Below, piece after piece: positions 42,765 to 52,659 of a DNA stretch of 64,000 nt. The notes beneath the pieces were generated by a model. That model did no database searches and was not told where the DNA came from. It worked only from the letters and a program-made list of their open reading frames with translations. Source of the stretch: Ascarosepion bandense. Lineage: Eukaryota; Mollusca; Cephalopoda; Sepiida; Sepiidae. Position 1 is the stretch's first letter, and each line of letters begins with the position of its first letter. The translations under genes were made by a program, and so were the position numbers. The stretch spans positions 2,607,001 through 2,671,000 of the forward strand of contig JBBBDQ010001269.1 of assembly GCA_037127315.1 (NCBI GenBank). The letters run 5' to 3'.

Positions 42765-43130
42765 GTGCGATAAGTAAATTGTCAGCAATTTATATAGTAA
42801 ATTTCGCGCTTGTGCGTTGTTTTCTCAATTTTGACGCGGACACAGTATAATCGTGTTAGCAACGCCTGCAAAAAACAAAAAAGACCACCATGATGCTATT
42901 TACTTTGCCATAAATTTGGAAACTGCATGCAATATTACTTGGCATTCGCGCTGTGAGCTCTAAAACAAGCATTTCAGATATGTTTGGGTGTCAATCTTAG
43001 GAGAGTACAGAGGAAAGAGTTGGATGATATCCACAGATGTTATTTAGAGTGATCACTATAGATGGCAGCATTATGTCTCCTTTCAAATGGGCCTCAGACT
43101 CAACACGGATGCTTACGGTCCTAAGTATGA
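42764..43130. other. no gene recognised
   Basis: No recognised motif. Confidence 0.4.
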
Positions 43131-43186
43131 CGGTAAACTGCATCCGGACGGTAAATTGCATCCGGACGATAAACTGCATCCGGAAG
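43131..43186. repeat. 18-bp minisatellite, 3 copies
   Basis: CGGTAAACTGCATCCGGA repeated three times with one change per unit. Confidence 0.85.
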
Positions 43187-43335
43187 AAAAACTTCTGATT
43201 TCGATGTTGCGAAAAGCATTGAACCACCTCTTGTTTTCAGGTACACCCTAACCCCGGGTGGTAGCACCTGTTAACTTGGGTTAAAACACTATGAAAATAT
43301 AAAAACAAACTTTTATGAAATATATGCATAAAAAT

Positions 43336-43462
43336 CTTTGAAGGAAAAATATTACCAACAAAACTTTTTTGAATGGAAAATATTACCAAGAAAAACATTT
43401 TGAAGGAAAAATATTACCAACTAAACGTTTTTGAAGGAAAAATGTTACCGACAAAAATACGT
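43336..43462. repeat. about 32-bp minisatellite, 4 copies
   Basis: GAAGGAAAAATATTACCAAC and variants recur four times with ACTTTTTT-like spacers. Confidence 0.8.
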
Positions 43463-43544
43463 ATTTAAAGAAACTAATGCTTAAATGACTCCAAGGGGTT
43501 GATATACCGTAAAATAAACCAAAACAAACCAAAACGAATGCCTA

Positions 43545-43960
43545 CATCAAGTGCTATGGGGAGACTGCTTAAGTGGGTGGCTGCCGAAAGCACTTAAGAC
43601 TATCAACAGAACTCTGCACCATGAGACACAAGGAGGCAAACCAAGTCATGGCTTTCACACAAGTTCTGTGACAACATCCCCCCTTATATCTAGCTCCTTA
43701 ACTTCCCAGATGTCAACCTCCTTGATTATTATGTGTGAGGACAGTTGAATGAGAGATTATCACAACTTCTAGTCACACCAAAGATGAATTGAAGGCAGCC
43801 TTAACCAACTTATAAAAGAAGGCGTTTCCGAAGTCGACTGGAGACTGGCTTTGAATCTAATGGCGATATTATTAAGTAAATATACACTTTAGTATTTCAA
43901 GATAATTTTGAGTTATTTTGGTAAATATATCTCTTTAATTGAAATTTCCGTGTTATTTTA
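43545..43960 (+). pseudogene. mariner-related transposase C-terminus
   Basis: With frame changes: DNIPPYI, SSLTSPDVNLLDYYVWGQLN, then TPKDELKAALTNLIKEGVS, and further degraded sequence. The PD.N.LDYYVWG..E motif, carrying the last catalytic Asp region, and the KD.LKAA helix characterise the mariner-related transposases whose N-terminus is DUF4817-like. Earlier catalytic motifs are absent. Confidence 0.65.
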
Positions 43961-44027
43961 ATTTTTGCGTAATTAAGGCGAAAATGTTTTCATCACTGCC
44001 TACATCTGTATGTGTGCATGTGTTTGC

Positions 44028-44029
<2 letters not shown>

Positions 44030-44062
<33 letters not shown>

Positions 44063-44110
44063 GAAAATTTTCAAAATTCAAAGGTATTAAAGGTTTGAAT
44101 TTTGAAAATG
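44030..44110. repeat. (TA)n and 60-bp hairpin
   Basis: (TA)n at 44030-44057, then TTAGAGAAAATTTTCAAAATTC and its inverted copy ending GTTCTCTAA. Confidence 0.8.
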
Positions 44111-44255
44111 TTCTCTAATTTATATTGGCTCTGTATTCTTAATTCATTGAGCTCTCTGCCTGCATCACTTTTTAATGTTAAAAATTTTTAATATTGATTA
44201 GGATCAGGTTCTTGGAATTTACCTTCCTACTCTTCCACTTTGGATTAAAGCGAAA
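44110..44255 (-). repeat. repeat family I (minus)
   Basis: Reverse complement matches 17475-17615 in TTTAATCCAAA, AGGAAGGTAAAT and AACCTGATCCTAAT; followed by (TA)n at 44258-44283. Confidence 0.65.
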
Positions 44256-44283
44256 CAAATATATATATATATATATATATATA

Positions 44284-45509
44284 GCATTGCATGATGCTAT
44301 CACCAGGAGAATCTCCCGTTGATCCGTGCTAGATGTTTAGATGCCAATTCACATTTCTGAAAAATAAAATTTATAGAAAAATCTTTTCGGCGGCATGCCC
44401 CGTTTAGTGATGTTTTAGGCAAAATAATTTTCCGTAATTTATTAACCTTCATAGGAAAGGTCCTTTCAAATTGAATTCACACAAACACACTAGCACTAAT
44501 CTCCCTACACATATATATGTGTGTCCGTATCTGCATATTTGTCCGTATTATCTGTATTCGTGTGTGTTTCTCACAATTACTCTGTCTCTGTATCTATCGA
44601 TCGATCAGTCTTTAAGTTCCATTACAGCTTTTATTCTTCCATATAGTATCCTTTCTTTTTCTCGTTTTCTCTCTGGTTTCCTCAATCAATAACTCAAAAT
44701 TTCTCCCGCCATACTAAACCCACTGTCCCTCCTGTGTTCCCATCAATACTTGAATGAAAGAATAGGAATCTGATTGGCTGCTGCCAAGCTGGCAAGTTGA
44801 TGACGTCAAAGCGTAGACCAGCCAGAATGGGGGAGAAGTACCGGACAAGATGTGACCGGTAGAAAATGCGTTTTTTCTGTCTGCATGGGCACAAAGATTC
44901 CTAGTCGCGGTTGCCTATACGAAGGGATGTGACTAGGTTGTGAAGAAAAAGTCGTCGCTACAAAGGCACATACGATGAGTGAAAAGAAAAAAGTGGAAGA
45001 GTTTGCAGTAAGAGTGGAAAATTATCGAAAAAATATTGAATCTTTGGGTTAATTTCACATCGAATGAAACATAAAGATATGAGCTGAATAAAATAGATAA
45101 ATCGAAAGATCGATCAATAAGATAGACATAAATATTTTTAATAGACATAATAAGAGTGAATAAGCGTCAATAAATATGTAATATATCACACACATACGTG
45201 TAAAAATGCACACGATAGATTAAGAAATTGACTGACAGATAGATTGATCACAAACATGGAGTGAATATAGCAAAATGATTAAAACGGGAAAAATAGAAAA
45301 TCTCTATAAATTGCTTTCGCTATTTATTTACTTTCATGTGATGAAGCCAAATAATATATTATTTAATTATGGTTAAATAGATAGAATATGGATATTAAAT
45401 TCAAGACTGCGTGGTGATTGTCAGTTTCACGTCGCAAGCAAGCATCTGGATTGTCTACAAACGTTCCATGATACTACATTTTGTTACGGTGGAAGCGTAA
45501 ATTATCTCT

Positions 45510-45513
<4 letters not shown>
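44284..45513. other. no gene recognised
   Basis: No coding or repeat signal beyond short simple sequence. Confidence 0.4.
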
Positions 45514-45560
<47 letters not shown>

Positions 45561-45611
45561 TCAATTTCTCTATATTTATATCTCTTTGTATCTGTATTTA
45601 TCTTTCTTTTT

Positions 45612-45692
<81 letters not shown>
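45514..45692. repeat. (TA)n, (CTAT)n, (TA)n
   Basis: Compound microsatellite separating copies of the HHR2 tandem unit; the same order recurs at 45851-46015. Confidence 0.9.
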
Positions 45693-45694
<2 letters not shown>

Positions 45695-45847
45695 TATATT
45701 GATTCATTCATTCATTGTTTAATTACTTAGATTTTGGTCATAATAAAATTAGACCAGAGCACATTTGTATTAAAAAGTGTTCAATATTGTTATTGCAAAT
45801 CGCCTGAAGACACCACATGGTAGAAACCTAGGTCGCTTAATAACTTG

Positions 45848-45850
<3 letters not shown>
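45693..45850 (+). mobile_element. HHR2 element, tandem unit 1
   Basis: Body ATTCATTCATTGTTTAATTA ... ACATTTGTATTAAAAAGTG followed by a hammerhead at 45789-45844. Unit 2 repeats the same sequence at an exact 326-bp offset, including the compound microsatellite between them. Confidence 0.82.
45789..45844 (+). ncRNA. hammerhead ribozyme, type I (HHR2), core intact
   Basis: Stem I GTTATT/AATAAC with an internal loop and a 2-bp core-proximal part; CTGAAGA (45804-45810); stem II ACCA-CA-TGGT; GAAA (45823-45826); palindromic stem III ACC-TA-GGT and cleavage triplet GTC, predicted cleavage after 45834. Conserved core positions follow CUGANGA/GAAA. Stem II has one unpaired base on each side, so activity needs testing. 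Confidence 0.72.
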
Positions 45851-45888
<38 letters not shown>

Positions 45889-45985
45889 TCACTTTCTCTG
45901 TCTATATTTATATCTGTTTCTATCTGCATTTATCTTTCTTTTTTATCTATGTATCTCTTTCTCTTTCTATCTATCTATCTATCTA

Positions 45986-46015
<30 letters not shown>
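45851..46015. repeat. (TA)n, (CTAT)n, (TA)n
   Basis: Second compound microsatellite, homologous to 45514-45692. Confidence 0.9.
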
Positions 46016-46018
<3 letters not shown>

Positions 46019-46180
46019 ATTGATTGATTCATTCATTCATTGTTTAATTACTTAGATTTTTGTCACAATAAAATTAGAACCAGACCACATTTGTATTAAA
46101 AAGTGTTCAATATTGTTATTGCAAATCGCCTAAAGACAACACATGGTAGAAACCTAGGTCGTGTAATAACTCGTTTAAAA
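46016..46180 (+). mobile_element. HHR2 element, tandem unit 2
   Basis: Same body and ribozyme as unit 1 (GTTATTGC at 45789 and 46115). Followed by a short (GATA)n and (GT)n instead of (TA)n. Confidence 0.82.
46115..46170 (+). ncRNA. hammerhead ribozyme HHR2, core mutated
   Basis: Same layout as unit 1, but the core reads CTAAAGA (G5 changed) and stem II is ACAA/TGGT with a mismatch; GAAA and GTC are kept. Probably inactive. Confidence 0.68.
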
Positions 46181-46193
46181 AATAGATAGATAG

Positions 46194-46195
<2 letters not shown>

Positions 46196-46242
<47 letters not shown>
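46196..46242. repeat. (GT)n microsatellite
   Basis: About 23 GT units. Confidence 0.95.
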
Positions 46243-46245
<3 letters not shown>

Positions 46246-46564
46246 ATATGCAAGTAGTCTAGAACCAGATACCAGCGCATAGTGGTAATAGTTTGTGCCA
46301 AGCAACGAACGAAATCTTCGAATCGGTAAACGTAATACACACACCTTTAAAACAGTTGCACTATTTCAACACAGGTATCATCTAAGGATAATTCTAAGTG
46401 ATCATATATATATATAATTCCGATAGGTATCGCTTAACTTTGATATTAGCGTCTGTGTGATTTGGGATTTATTGATATTTAAATAGATATAACTTAATGC
46501 TAAGTTACTATGTTTTTAAAAACATCCAAAATCCATTAAATCCAAATCAGAATTATCACTTTCC

Positions 46565-46566
46565 CG

Positions 46567-46623
<57 letters not shown>

Positions 46624-46834
46624 CAAGTGTTTCTTTCTCGTTCTCGTTCTCTCTCTCTCTCTCTCTCTCGATATGTATATATTTGTTAGTGTCTTTGCGA
46701 GAATAAAATTTGTAAACACTAAATTTACAGTGCTTACACTAATACAAATCAGAGCAAGTAAAAAATACGTAATAAACCTTAAATATAATATACTTAAATC
46801 ACACTTCCGAGACAGAAAGAAAGAAAGAGACTGC

Positions 46835-46886
<52 letters not shown>

Positions 46887-46985
46887 TGACAAGACTGAGA
46901 AAGATAGATAGATATGAAAAATCTGAGAAAGATAGATAGATATGAAAAGACTGAGATAGATAGATATAGAACAGCTATTCATTTA
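46565..46985. repeat. (CTAT)n and inverted (GATA)n pair
   Basis: (CTAT)n at 46565-46622 and (GATA)n at 46836-46886 plus shorter runs to 46970 could pair as a hairpin. Between them lies (CT)n near 46649-46669 and AT-rich sequence; no gene. Confidence 0.9.
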
Positions 46986-47106
46986 CTGAGACGTTTGTTC
47001 AGAAAAAATACGATCACACATATACATGCACACAAACACACACACGCACACATATACATGCACACATGCACTGCAATGCTACACGAAAACTCATTTTTTA
47101 TTCTAA

Positions 47107-47410
47107 GTTGCCATGTGGTGCAGTGGATATCGACTAAGAATGACAAATCTGGGAGCCGAGTTCGAATTCCAGTTGAATTTCTTGCATTGACTTACGCACA
47201 AATACCCTTTGGAAAGGTATTAATCTATTCTCTCCAGTTACGAGTTAAATAGTAGGACAGATTCGGTTTTATAGCCTTTGCAGGCAATCAGTCCCTAGCA
47301 AAAAGCAATGACAACCTACTGCGGGATAATCTTCTGCTCAGTCAGCCATGTCTCTTTTGAGACATGATCGCCAAAAGCGGGTATCATGTATGGCATTTAA
47401 CTGACTGTCT
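47107..47410 (+). mobile_element. SINE-A, tail type 1, near full length
   Basis: A box GTGGTGCAGTGGATATCG, B box GAGTTCGAATTCCAGTTG, body, CCTACTGCGGGATAATC, CAGCCATGTCTCTTTTG and GGCATTTAACTGACTG end. No 5S head. Confidence 0.87.
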
Positions 47411-47739
47411 TCGATTTAAGGGTATTTTTCAGAGTTGATTTTACAGAATCCATCTCCTTTTCCGTTAAGTTCCAGAAAGTTAGGTTCTTCCATATGCAAA
47501 AACGATGAAAGGGACGATCAATCCTTGACGTGAACAGTTTAACGCATCAATTCAGAGCAAACATGAACTAGAATTTCTATTCGGATCAATGTTAGGTCAA
47601 GCAGCTACGCAGCGCAACGACGCACACCAACACATTTTGGTGACGATTTTCTCGTTTCTTTCCGTTTATTTCGTAGACAACGATTACTACGCACTTTCCC
47701 TCACATACAATCAAACACATGCATACAATGCAAGCACTA
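47411..47739. other. no gene recognised
   Basis: No recognised motif. Confidence 0.4.
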
Positions 47740-47855
47740 AAACCATATCGGTCAGGTTTCAATTCTGGGTAAAAAGCAATCGGTTGTCTAACCATACTAA
47801 TGAGCTGTGATACAGCGAAGCAGATCTGTCTGTGGATGACTATATATATATATTT
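47740..47855 (+). mobile_element. SINE-B partial unit
   Basis: B box CAGGTTTCAATTCTGGG, spacer, decayed hammerhead (47785-47841: CTAATGA, GCTGT-GAT-ACAGC, GAAG) and (TA)n. Stem I keeps pairing by a compensating change (CCATA/TGTGG). It precedes a full SINE-B copy at a 231-bp offset. Confidence 0.78.
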
Positions 47856-47861
47856 ACTAAT

Positions 47862-48068
47862 TCAGTAAAATGAATTAGAGCACTCTAGCTATTGGGCGCG
47901 TATAATGATAATATATGCGCTAAAAAGGTCTGCCTTCTTCCACCGAGCGCCCATAGCCCAGAGGTAGAGACGCCAGTTCGGTCGGGTTTCAATCCCGGGT
48001 TAAAAAGCATTCGGCTGTCTAACCGTACTGATGAGCTGTGATACAGCGAAACAGATCTGTCTGAGGAT

Positions 48069-48072
<4 letters not shown>
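47862..48072 (+). mobile_element. SINE-B, near full length
   Basis: Leader AATGAATTAGAGCACTCTAG, hairpin GCGCGTATA/TATATGCGC, A box TAGCCCAGAGGTAGA, B box GGGTTTCAATCCCGGG, spacer, hammerhead and (TA)n. About 12 bp between the boxes are deleted. Confidence 0.87.
48016..48072 (+). ncRNA. hammerhead ribozyme, type I, core intact
   Basis: CTGATGA at 48028-48034, stem II GCTGT-GAT-ACAGC at 48035-48047, GAAA at 48048-48051, palindromic stem III ending 48060, and C17 at 48061 in a GTC triplet. Stem I CCGTA/TGAGG has one mismatch. Confidence 0.82.

Positions 48073-48124
<52 letters not shown>
48072..48124. repeat. (TA)n tail of SINE-B
   Basis: About 26 TA units directly 3' of the ribozyme. Confidence 0.95.
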
Positions 48125-48128
<4 letters not shown>

Positions 48129-48137
48129 ACATATATA

Positions 48138-48347
48138 CTTAGACAAGAAAATAATAAACAGAAACTCAAAATCCTGGAAGCTATCTACATTAAACAACTT
48201 AAACCTGGTTTGAATACGATAAATTTTGATATCTCAACTAAGATATACACAAATGCCTGTAATCAGATCAGGGACCACAACGCCACTATTTTGTCACTGT
48301 CTACGGCAATCCGCCACGGTAGGGATCGACTTGTCTCTTCAATTTAA
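48138..48347 (+). pseudogene. PLE C-terminus (end of GIY-YIG domain), open to its stop
   Basis: About 70 uninterrupted codons: LRQENNKQKLKILEAIYIKQ, LKPGLNTINFDIST, then NQIRDHNATILS and RHGRDRLVSSI with a stop. The ILEAIYIK..KP.LN pattern is the C-terminal end of PLE GIY-YIG endonucleases. It is followed at 48403 by the HHR3-type terminal repeat, the natural order for the 3' end of a PLE. The 5' part is cut by the SINE-B (TA)n tail. Confidence 0.68.
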
Positions 48348-48402
48348 TTCTCTTTATTGTTAATAACTTAAACGTTCTATGTTTACTGTGTGTTAATATT
48401 TA

Positions 48403-48576
48403 TTCTTTGATAATGGCTTATGTGAGTCGAAAGCTTAGACCCGATAAAAAATCAACAATTACTGTGGTTTTTTGTTGTTTTTCAACGATATCACCATCAA
48501 GAATATCAGAAGGTACGAACGGATCCTACACAAAATTAATAGACAAAATTTGTCTATATTATTCAATGAAACCTTC

Positions 48577-48614
<38 letters not shown>

Positions 48615-48850
48615 TGTGTATTTTGGCAACATTTTTTCATTAATACAGTTTTCATTGAATAATATAGACAAGTTCTGTCTATTTATTTTGTGTAAGATCC
48701 TTTCGTATGATCTGATTAGCTTGATAGTGTTGTCATGAAAAGACGAAAAGAAATCGCAATAATTGTTGATTTTTTTAACAGGTCTGAGCTTTCGGCTTAC
48801 TTAAGCCATTATCAAAGGATGAACATTTAATATACAGTGAACACAGAACA
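48403..48850. mobile_element. PLE terminal repeat, inverted pair around (TA)n
   Basis: Plus arm 48403-48580 and minus arm 48640-48840 are inverted copies with (TA)n at 48582-48611 between. Each starts TTTGATAATGGCTTA, followed by the stem and CGAAAGCT, a decayed hammerhead-like core (TGATAAT instead of CTGANGA). Confidence 0.75.
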
Positions 48851-48945
48851 TTTAAATTATTAACAGAGTGAAGTTATACAGAGAAAATTAAACAGGTCTA
48901 TTTTTACTACCAGCCATAATTATTAGGCCACCCCGGTTGTTTTTT

Positions 48946-49247
48946 AAGAAATGATGTATTTCATACTATTTTTAGCATTTATTGCCAAATGAAAATAAAA
49001 TAGTTATTTTGTTATTATTACTTTGTAAAATTTTACAAGGCAAGGAAGCAAAGATGAACTCGTCCGAATCAGCATGAATTTTCTTCATTCTTTCATTGAT
49101 GAAACTGCAATATAGGTAATTATTAAATATTTAGAAATTCATTTGACACACGTTATTGTGCAGTATTAACAAAAGAAACATTCTATTTTGATTGCAATTA
49201 TTCTCTTGACAATAAATACTAAAAAATAGTATGAAATACATCTTTTT
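48946..49247. repeat. fold-back sequence with ~37-bp arms
   Basis: AAGAAATGATGTATTTCATA (48946) and its inverted copy ending near 49244 bracket about 225 bp. The outer flank ATTATTAGGCCACCCCGG suggests a Tc1/mariner-type terminal inverted repeat; no transposase between. Confidence 0.6.
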
Positions 49248-49257
49248 TTTTAAAACA

Positions 49258-49292
49258 CTCATAGGACATGGGCACATAGAAGACGAAGATCA
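49258..49292 (+). pseudogene. RTE-like LINE 3' tip
   Basis: GGACATGGGCACATAGAAG is the LINE stop region and start of its GAA tail; nothing upstream remains. Confidence 0.55.
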
Positions 49293-49944
49293 CATCAATG
49301 ATGAAAATTCTTTTACAGGTGGTATCAAGAATATAGAGATCCGTTAGAAAACACTCATTCATCAACGTGTGTTTGTTTTAAGTAGAGAAATGTTTTATTT
49401 AACATTTCGGAAAATTCATTTTCTGTAAAGTGCGTCATTTCATGTTCTGTGGAATCAACTCCCAAGAGGATGTTTTCCTCGTCACCATATCTTAACATGT
49501 TCAAGTCTATACTGAGCCATTATCTCCCTCCTATGTGGATAAACTGTCACTACCGCGAATGGCCCAAGGAAATTTTAAAGCTTAAAGTCATAACGTAAAA
49601 CAAAAGTAACTGATGCTTATTCAATTTAGGATTATTAAAAATACAATGAAATAAGCGATAGATCTTGCTCAAATGGACATCAAACTAAAAAATTAAAAGA
49701 TAAGATACGCTGTGTGAAATTATAGCCAATAATGGTAGACGTTCTGAATGTTCTATCTGTCTCTCTCACTACCCTTTATCTCTGTTCTCTGTCTCTGTCT
49801 CTCTCTCTCTCTCTCTGTTTGTACCCATCACTCATTGAACATCAATTTATCTGTCTCTGTCTCCCTCTTTATCTCTTTTCCTTTCTCCGTCCGTAAATTT
49901 GTAATGCGATTTTAGTCAACAACACAATAATCCTCACTCATACA
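49293..49944. other. no gene recognised; (CT)n
   Basis: (CT)n at about 49796-49816; the rest is unidentified. Confidence 0.4.
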
Positions 49945-50098
49945 CACAGCAAAAAGAAACTTCAGATATTGGAGGCCGTCTACGTTAAATCCAAAGAAGC
50001 TACACATATAAAATCGCGTTTAAATCTGGTCATAACACATTACATTGCATTTAAATAAATGGTTCTGTTAACATTTCGAGCTCTCACAAACAAAAGTT
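49945..50098 (+). pseudogene. PLE C-terminal fragment
   Basis: Reads KKKLQILEAVYVKSKEATHI, KSRLNLVITHYIAFK, stop, then GGTTCTGTTAACATTTCGAG as at 55.25 kb. Same PLE as at 55.2 and 58.1 kb. Confidence 0.6.
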
Positions 50099-50104
50099 TG
50101 ATCG

Positions 50105-50240
50105 TTATAATTGTTGAAATTAATGCTAAAGTGAGTAAGAAGAGGGAAAGACAGCTTCTGTCGAAAAGAAATTATTTTGGGATTACATTTAGGGAGATTT
50201 ATAATAAAATTTAAAATTTTGATTTATGGCGGCATTTCCG
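50105..50240 (-). pseudogene. element G, distal piece, interrupted
   Basis: Matches 32560-32700 (ATGGCGGCATTT block). Its continuation lies at 51700, across an RTE-like LINE insertion. Confidence 0.6.
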
Positions 50241-50290
50241 TCTTCTTCTTCTTCTTCTTCTTTTTCTTCTATGTTTTTTTAATCGTATCA
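50241..50290. repeat. (TTC)n
   Basis: (TTC)n on the plus strand, i.e. (GAA)n on the LINE strand: the tail of the inserted RTE-like LINE. Confidence 0.8.
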
Positions 50291-50341
50291 CCTCGAGCAA
50301 GGCGGTAACGCCACTGATGTGCAGGGGGCTACGTAATAGTT

Positions 50342-50640
50342 TGATTGGAAAAGAGAAAGCCCGGAAACCACATCCTAAACAGGGAACAAGGGATGAGCCT
50401 CTTAACCTGTTCAATAGACGTGGGTGGAGTGTGAACCGGGCGATAGATAGATCTATCTACTCCAATTAAAAAAAAAAATGAAAAAAGAAAAGTGAAAAGA
50501 TTGGAAAAGAAAAAACTGGAAACCACATCCTAAACAGGGAACAAGGGATGAGCCTCTTAACCTGTTCAATAGATGTTGGTGGAGTGTGAACCGAGCAATA
50601 GATAGATCTATCTACTCCAATTATATGTGCCTTTCAATTA
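50342..50640. repeat. 154-bp tandem duplication
   Basis: GGAAACCACATCCTAAACAG at 50364 and 50518; each unit ends GATAGATAGATCTATCTACT followed by CCAATTA. Units are nearly identical. It lies between the LINE (GAA)n tail and the LINE body. Confidence 0.88.
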
Positions 50641-50644
50641 TATG

Positions 50645-51690
50645 TTCTTTCATTAGGCAGGCGATCACGGCCTTTCACATCTCCCTATCCCTGGTGGCTC
50701 TTAGCACGCTTGCTCCTGTAACGTTTCGTAACTCCCGTTCTTTCATCCATCTGCTCAGGCCCTTCAAATATGTTATCCACTGCTTTCCTCTGTCTCTTAT
50801 TCCTTCTATCTGGCCTGTTAGTATCAGGTTCTCCAAGCCCTCCTTCCTCATTGCATGTCCCATGAACTTCAGTTGTCTTTTCTTGAAGCTCAGTATTAAT
50901 TTCCTTTTCGTTTTCATTCTTTCCAACACCTCATCACTGCTCACCTGCTCGATCCATGATGTCCTCAGCATCCTTCTGTAGAACCACATTTCAGCTGCTT
51001 CCAGTTTTTCATTCATTTTTGTTGATATTATTCAATATTCGCTGACATATTGAAGAACTGTCAAAGGCAATCTAGTAATCTCTTTGTTTCTAGTGAAAGT
51101 TTCCTGTGTCTTAATACTTTACTCAGCTTCTGGAATGCATTCTTCGCCATGCCAATTTGCCTTCGGTTCTCTGTGTGGCACTTCTGTTAGAACACTTCCC
51201 AGGTATTTAAATTTTTGTACCTGCATGATTTTAATATCCCTTACCTGTATTTGATATTTTGGGCTGCCTTTTTTGCTGATGAACATGCATTCGGTTTTCT
51301 TGCAGTTTATTTGGAGTCCTTTTTTCACTGTCTTCATTTACCTTCCGTAGAAGATCTTGTAGTTTCCTTTCCCTGTCTGCAATCAGTACTGTATCGTCTG
51401 CGTATCTTATGTTGTTCAAAGTTTGGCCTCCGATGAATAATCCTGGCATAACTTCAAGAGTTTTCAAAATATCCTCGCTGTACATGTTAAATAGATCCGG
51501 TGAAAAAACACATCCTTGTCTTACACCTCTTTCTATTTTTGTATTTCTGCTGAATTCGTTACCTGTCCGTATGCCAGCGGTTTGCTGCCAGTGGAGATTC
51601 TTCATTATCCTAATTTCATTCCCAAGTATTTCGAGGCTGCTGAGCATCTCCATCAATTCTTTGTGGCGTAATTTGTCAAAAAGTAAATTT
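50645..51690 (-). pseudogene. RTE-like LINE reverse transcriptase with intact YADD
   Basis: Minus strand, three frames: [56 protein letters not shown] (motif B), [18 protein letters not shown] (motif C, YADD at 51393-51404), a frameshift, KYLGSVLTE, and the C-terminal [20 protein letters not shown] ... MKERELRN. Motif A is truncated at the 5' end (only FDKLRH). It sits inside element G, so it inserted later. Confidence 0.85.
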
Positions 51691-51694
51691 AAAA

Positions 51695-52075
51695 GCAGAT
51701 TGTGTTTAGGATACTCTATTATTATTTCATTTTTTCGACTAAACATAGATTGCATCCATCTTAAAGGTTTTTGGTAGTGCGAACTTACTATGGGATTTAG
51801 CTCCGCTATTTTCATTTTTCAAAATCTTCGGGAATGCCACAAAAGTTGCCCCACTCAGCAGAGAGCTGGAATCTCTCACAGAGGTTGGACCAGTAGTCAT
51901 TAGCACAGCATAAAATTTAGAATCTTAGATAGGGGTTAGAAAAGGAGTGTTTGTGAGTGTAGTATCGTGGTTTAAATTCTCCTGCAGACATTTCAGTTTA
52001 AATTTCGTAATTCTTCTTGTTATTCTTATGGGAGATTTAGGCTTCGTAGATTACCTGGGTAGATCTATATCTACG
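51695..52075 (-). pseudogene. element G, proximal piece
   Basis: Resumes homology with 32690-32960 (TCAACTAAACATAGATTRC on the plus strand). Together with 50105-50240 it frames the nested LINE. Confidence 0.55.
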
Positions 52076-52079
52076 TTCC

Positions 52080-52380
52080 ACAATCGCAAAAATCTTAAAT
52101 ATCTGTTTTAATGTTTGTTTTATTTAGATTATTTAAAATTTGATAATTATAGGAATTGATAATACTGTTCATATTGTGAGTGAAGGAGTAGATCATTTTA
52201 AGAGTATTTCTATCTATGATTTTTTGTAGTGGATTGTTGGTATGGAAATGCTTACTTACTAGTTTAAGAAAACATTTTCCTATATTAATATTAGATAGTC
52301 TAAAGTATATATTACACTCCTTTTTCTGTGCTTCTTTTAGCACTAGACGGTTCAGAAAAATAATATACTAGCATTAGGTG
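52080..52380 (-). pseudogene. second-type PLE fragment
   Basis: 82 open codons: ECNIYFRLSNINIGKCFLKL, VSKHFHTNNPLQKIIDRNTL, KMIYSFTHNMNSIINSYN. This corresponds to the segment between the RT thumb and the Cys-rich linker (the IGK.FL.L..KHFP..H.L.KI.NRNT.K.SYSC..N. pattern) of the PLE type seen at 13.9-14.7 kb. Confidence 0.65.
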
Positions 52381-52613
52381 GTAAATAGATATTCATATAG
52401 CTGAGTGTCTTTGAGAAAATTTTGGTGGGAGCCGTCATAATTATGGGTACTGTCTAAAGAGGTTACTATTTTTAGATAAAAGGAAATTTCAATTTTGGAT
52501 TCTATTTCTTAAGAGTTCATTGCTATTAGGGATGAACATCGGATTGCTGACGAAGAAAATTTTACTTCGCAGAAATGCTCATACGACACATGTAATTTTC
52601 GAAATTTTATTTG

Positions 52614-52617
<4 letters not shown>
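52381..52617. other. no gene recognised
   Basis: No recognised motif. Confidence 0.4.

Positions 52618-52652
<35 letters not shown>
52618..52652. repeat. (TA)n microsatellite
   Basis: TA repeats bordering the repeat H arm. Confidence 0.95.
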
Positions 52653-52655
<3 letters not shown>

Positions 52656-52659
52656 AAAT

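Noticed and set aside
43131..43186. Coding minisatellite
   Set aside because: Three 18-bp units keep a frame, but no start, flanking ORF or splice context supports a gene.
45481..46027. Long frames of alternating Tyr-Ile or Thr-His
   Set aside because: They are translations of (TA)n, (CA)n and (CTAT)n microsatellites, not proteins; similar frames occur at 4.7, 12.1, 15.3, 19.7, 57.3 and 60.7 kb.
46565..46985. CRISPR-like or spaced repeat array
   Set aside because: The repeats are contiguous tetranucleotides without spacers of constant size.
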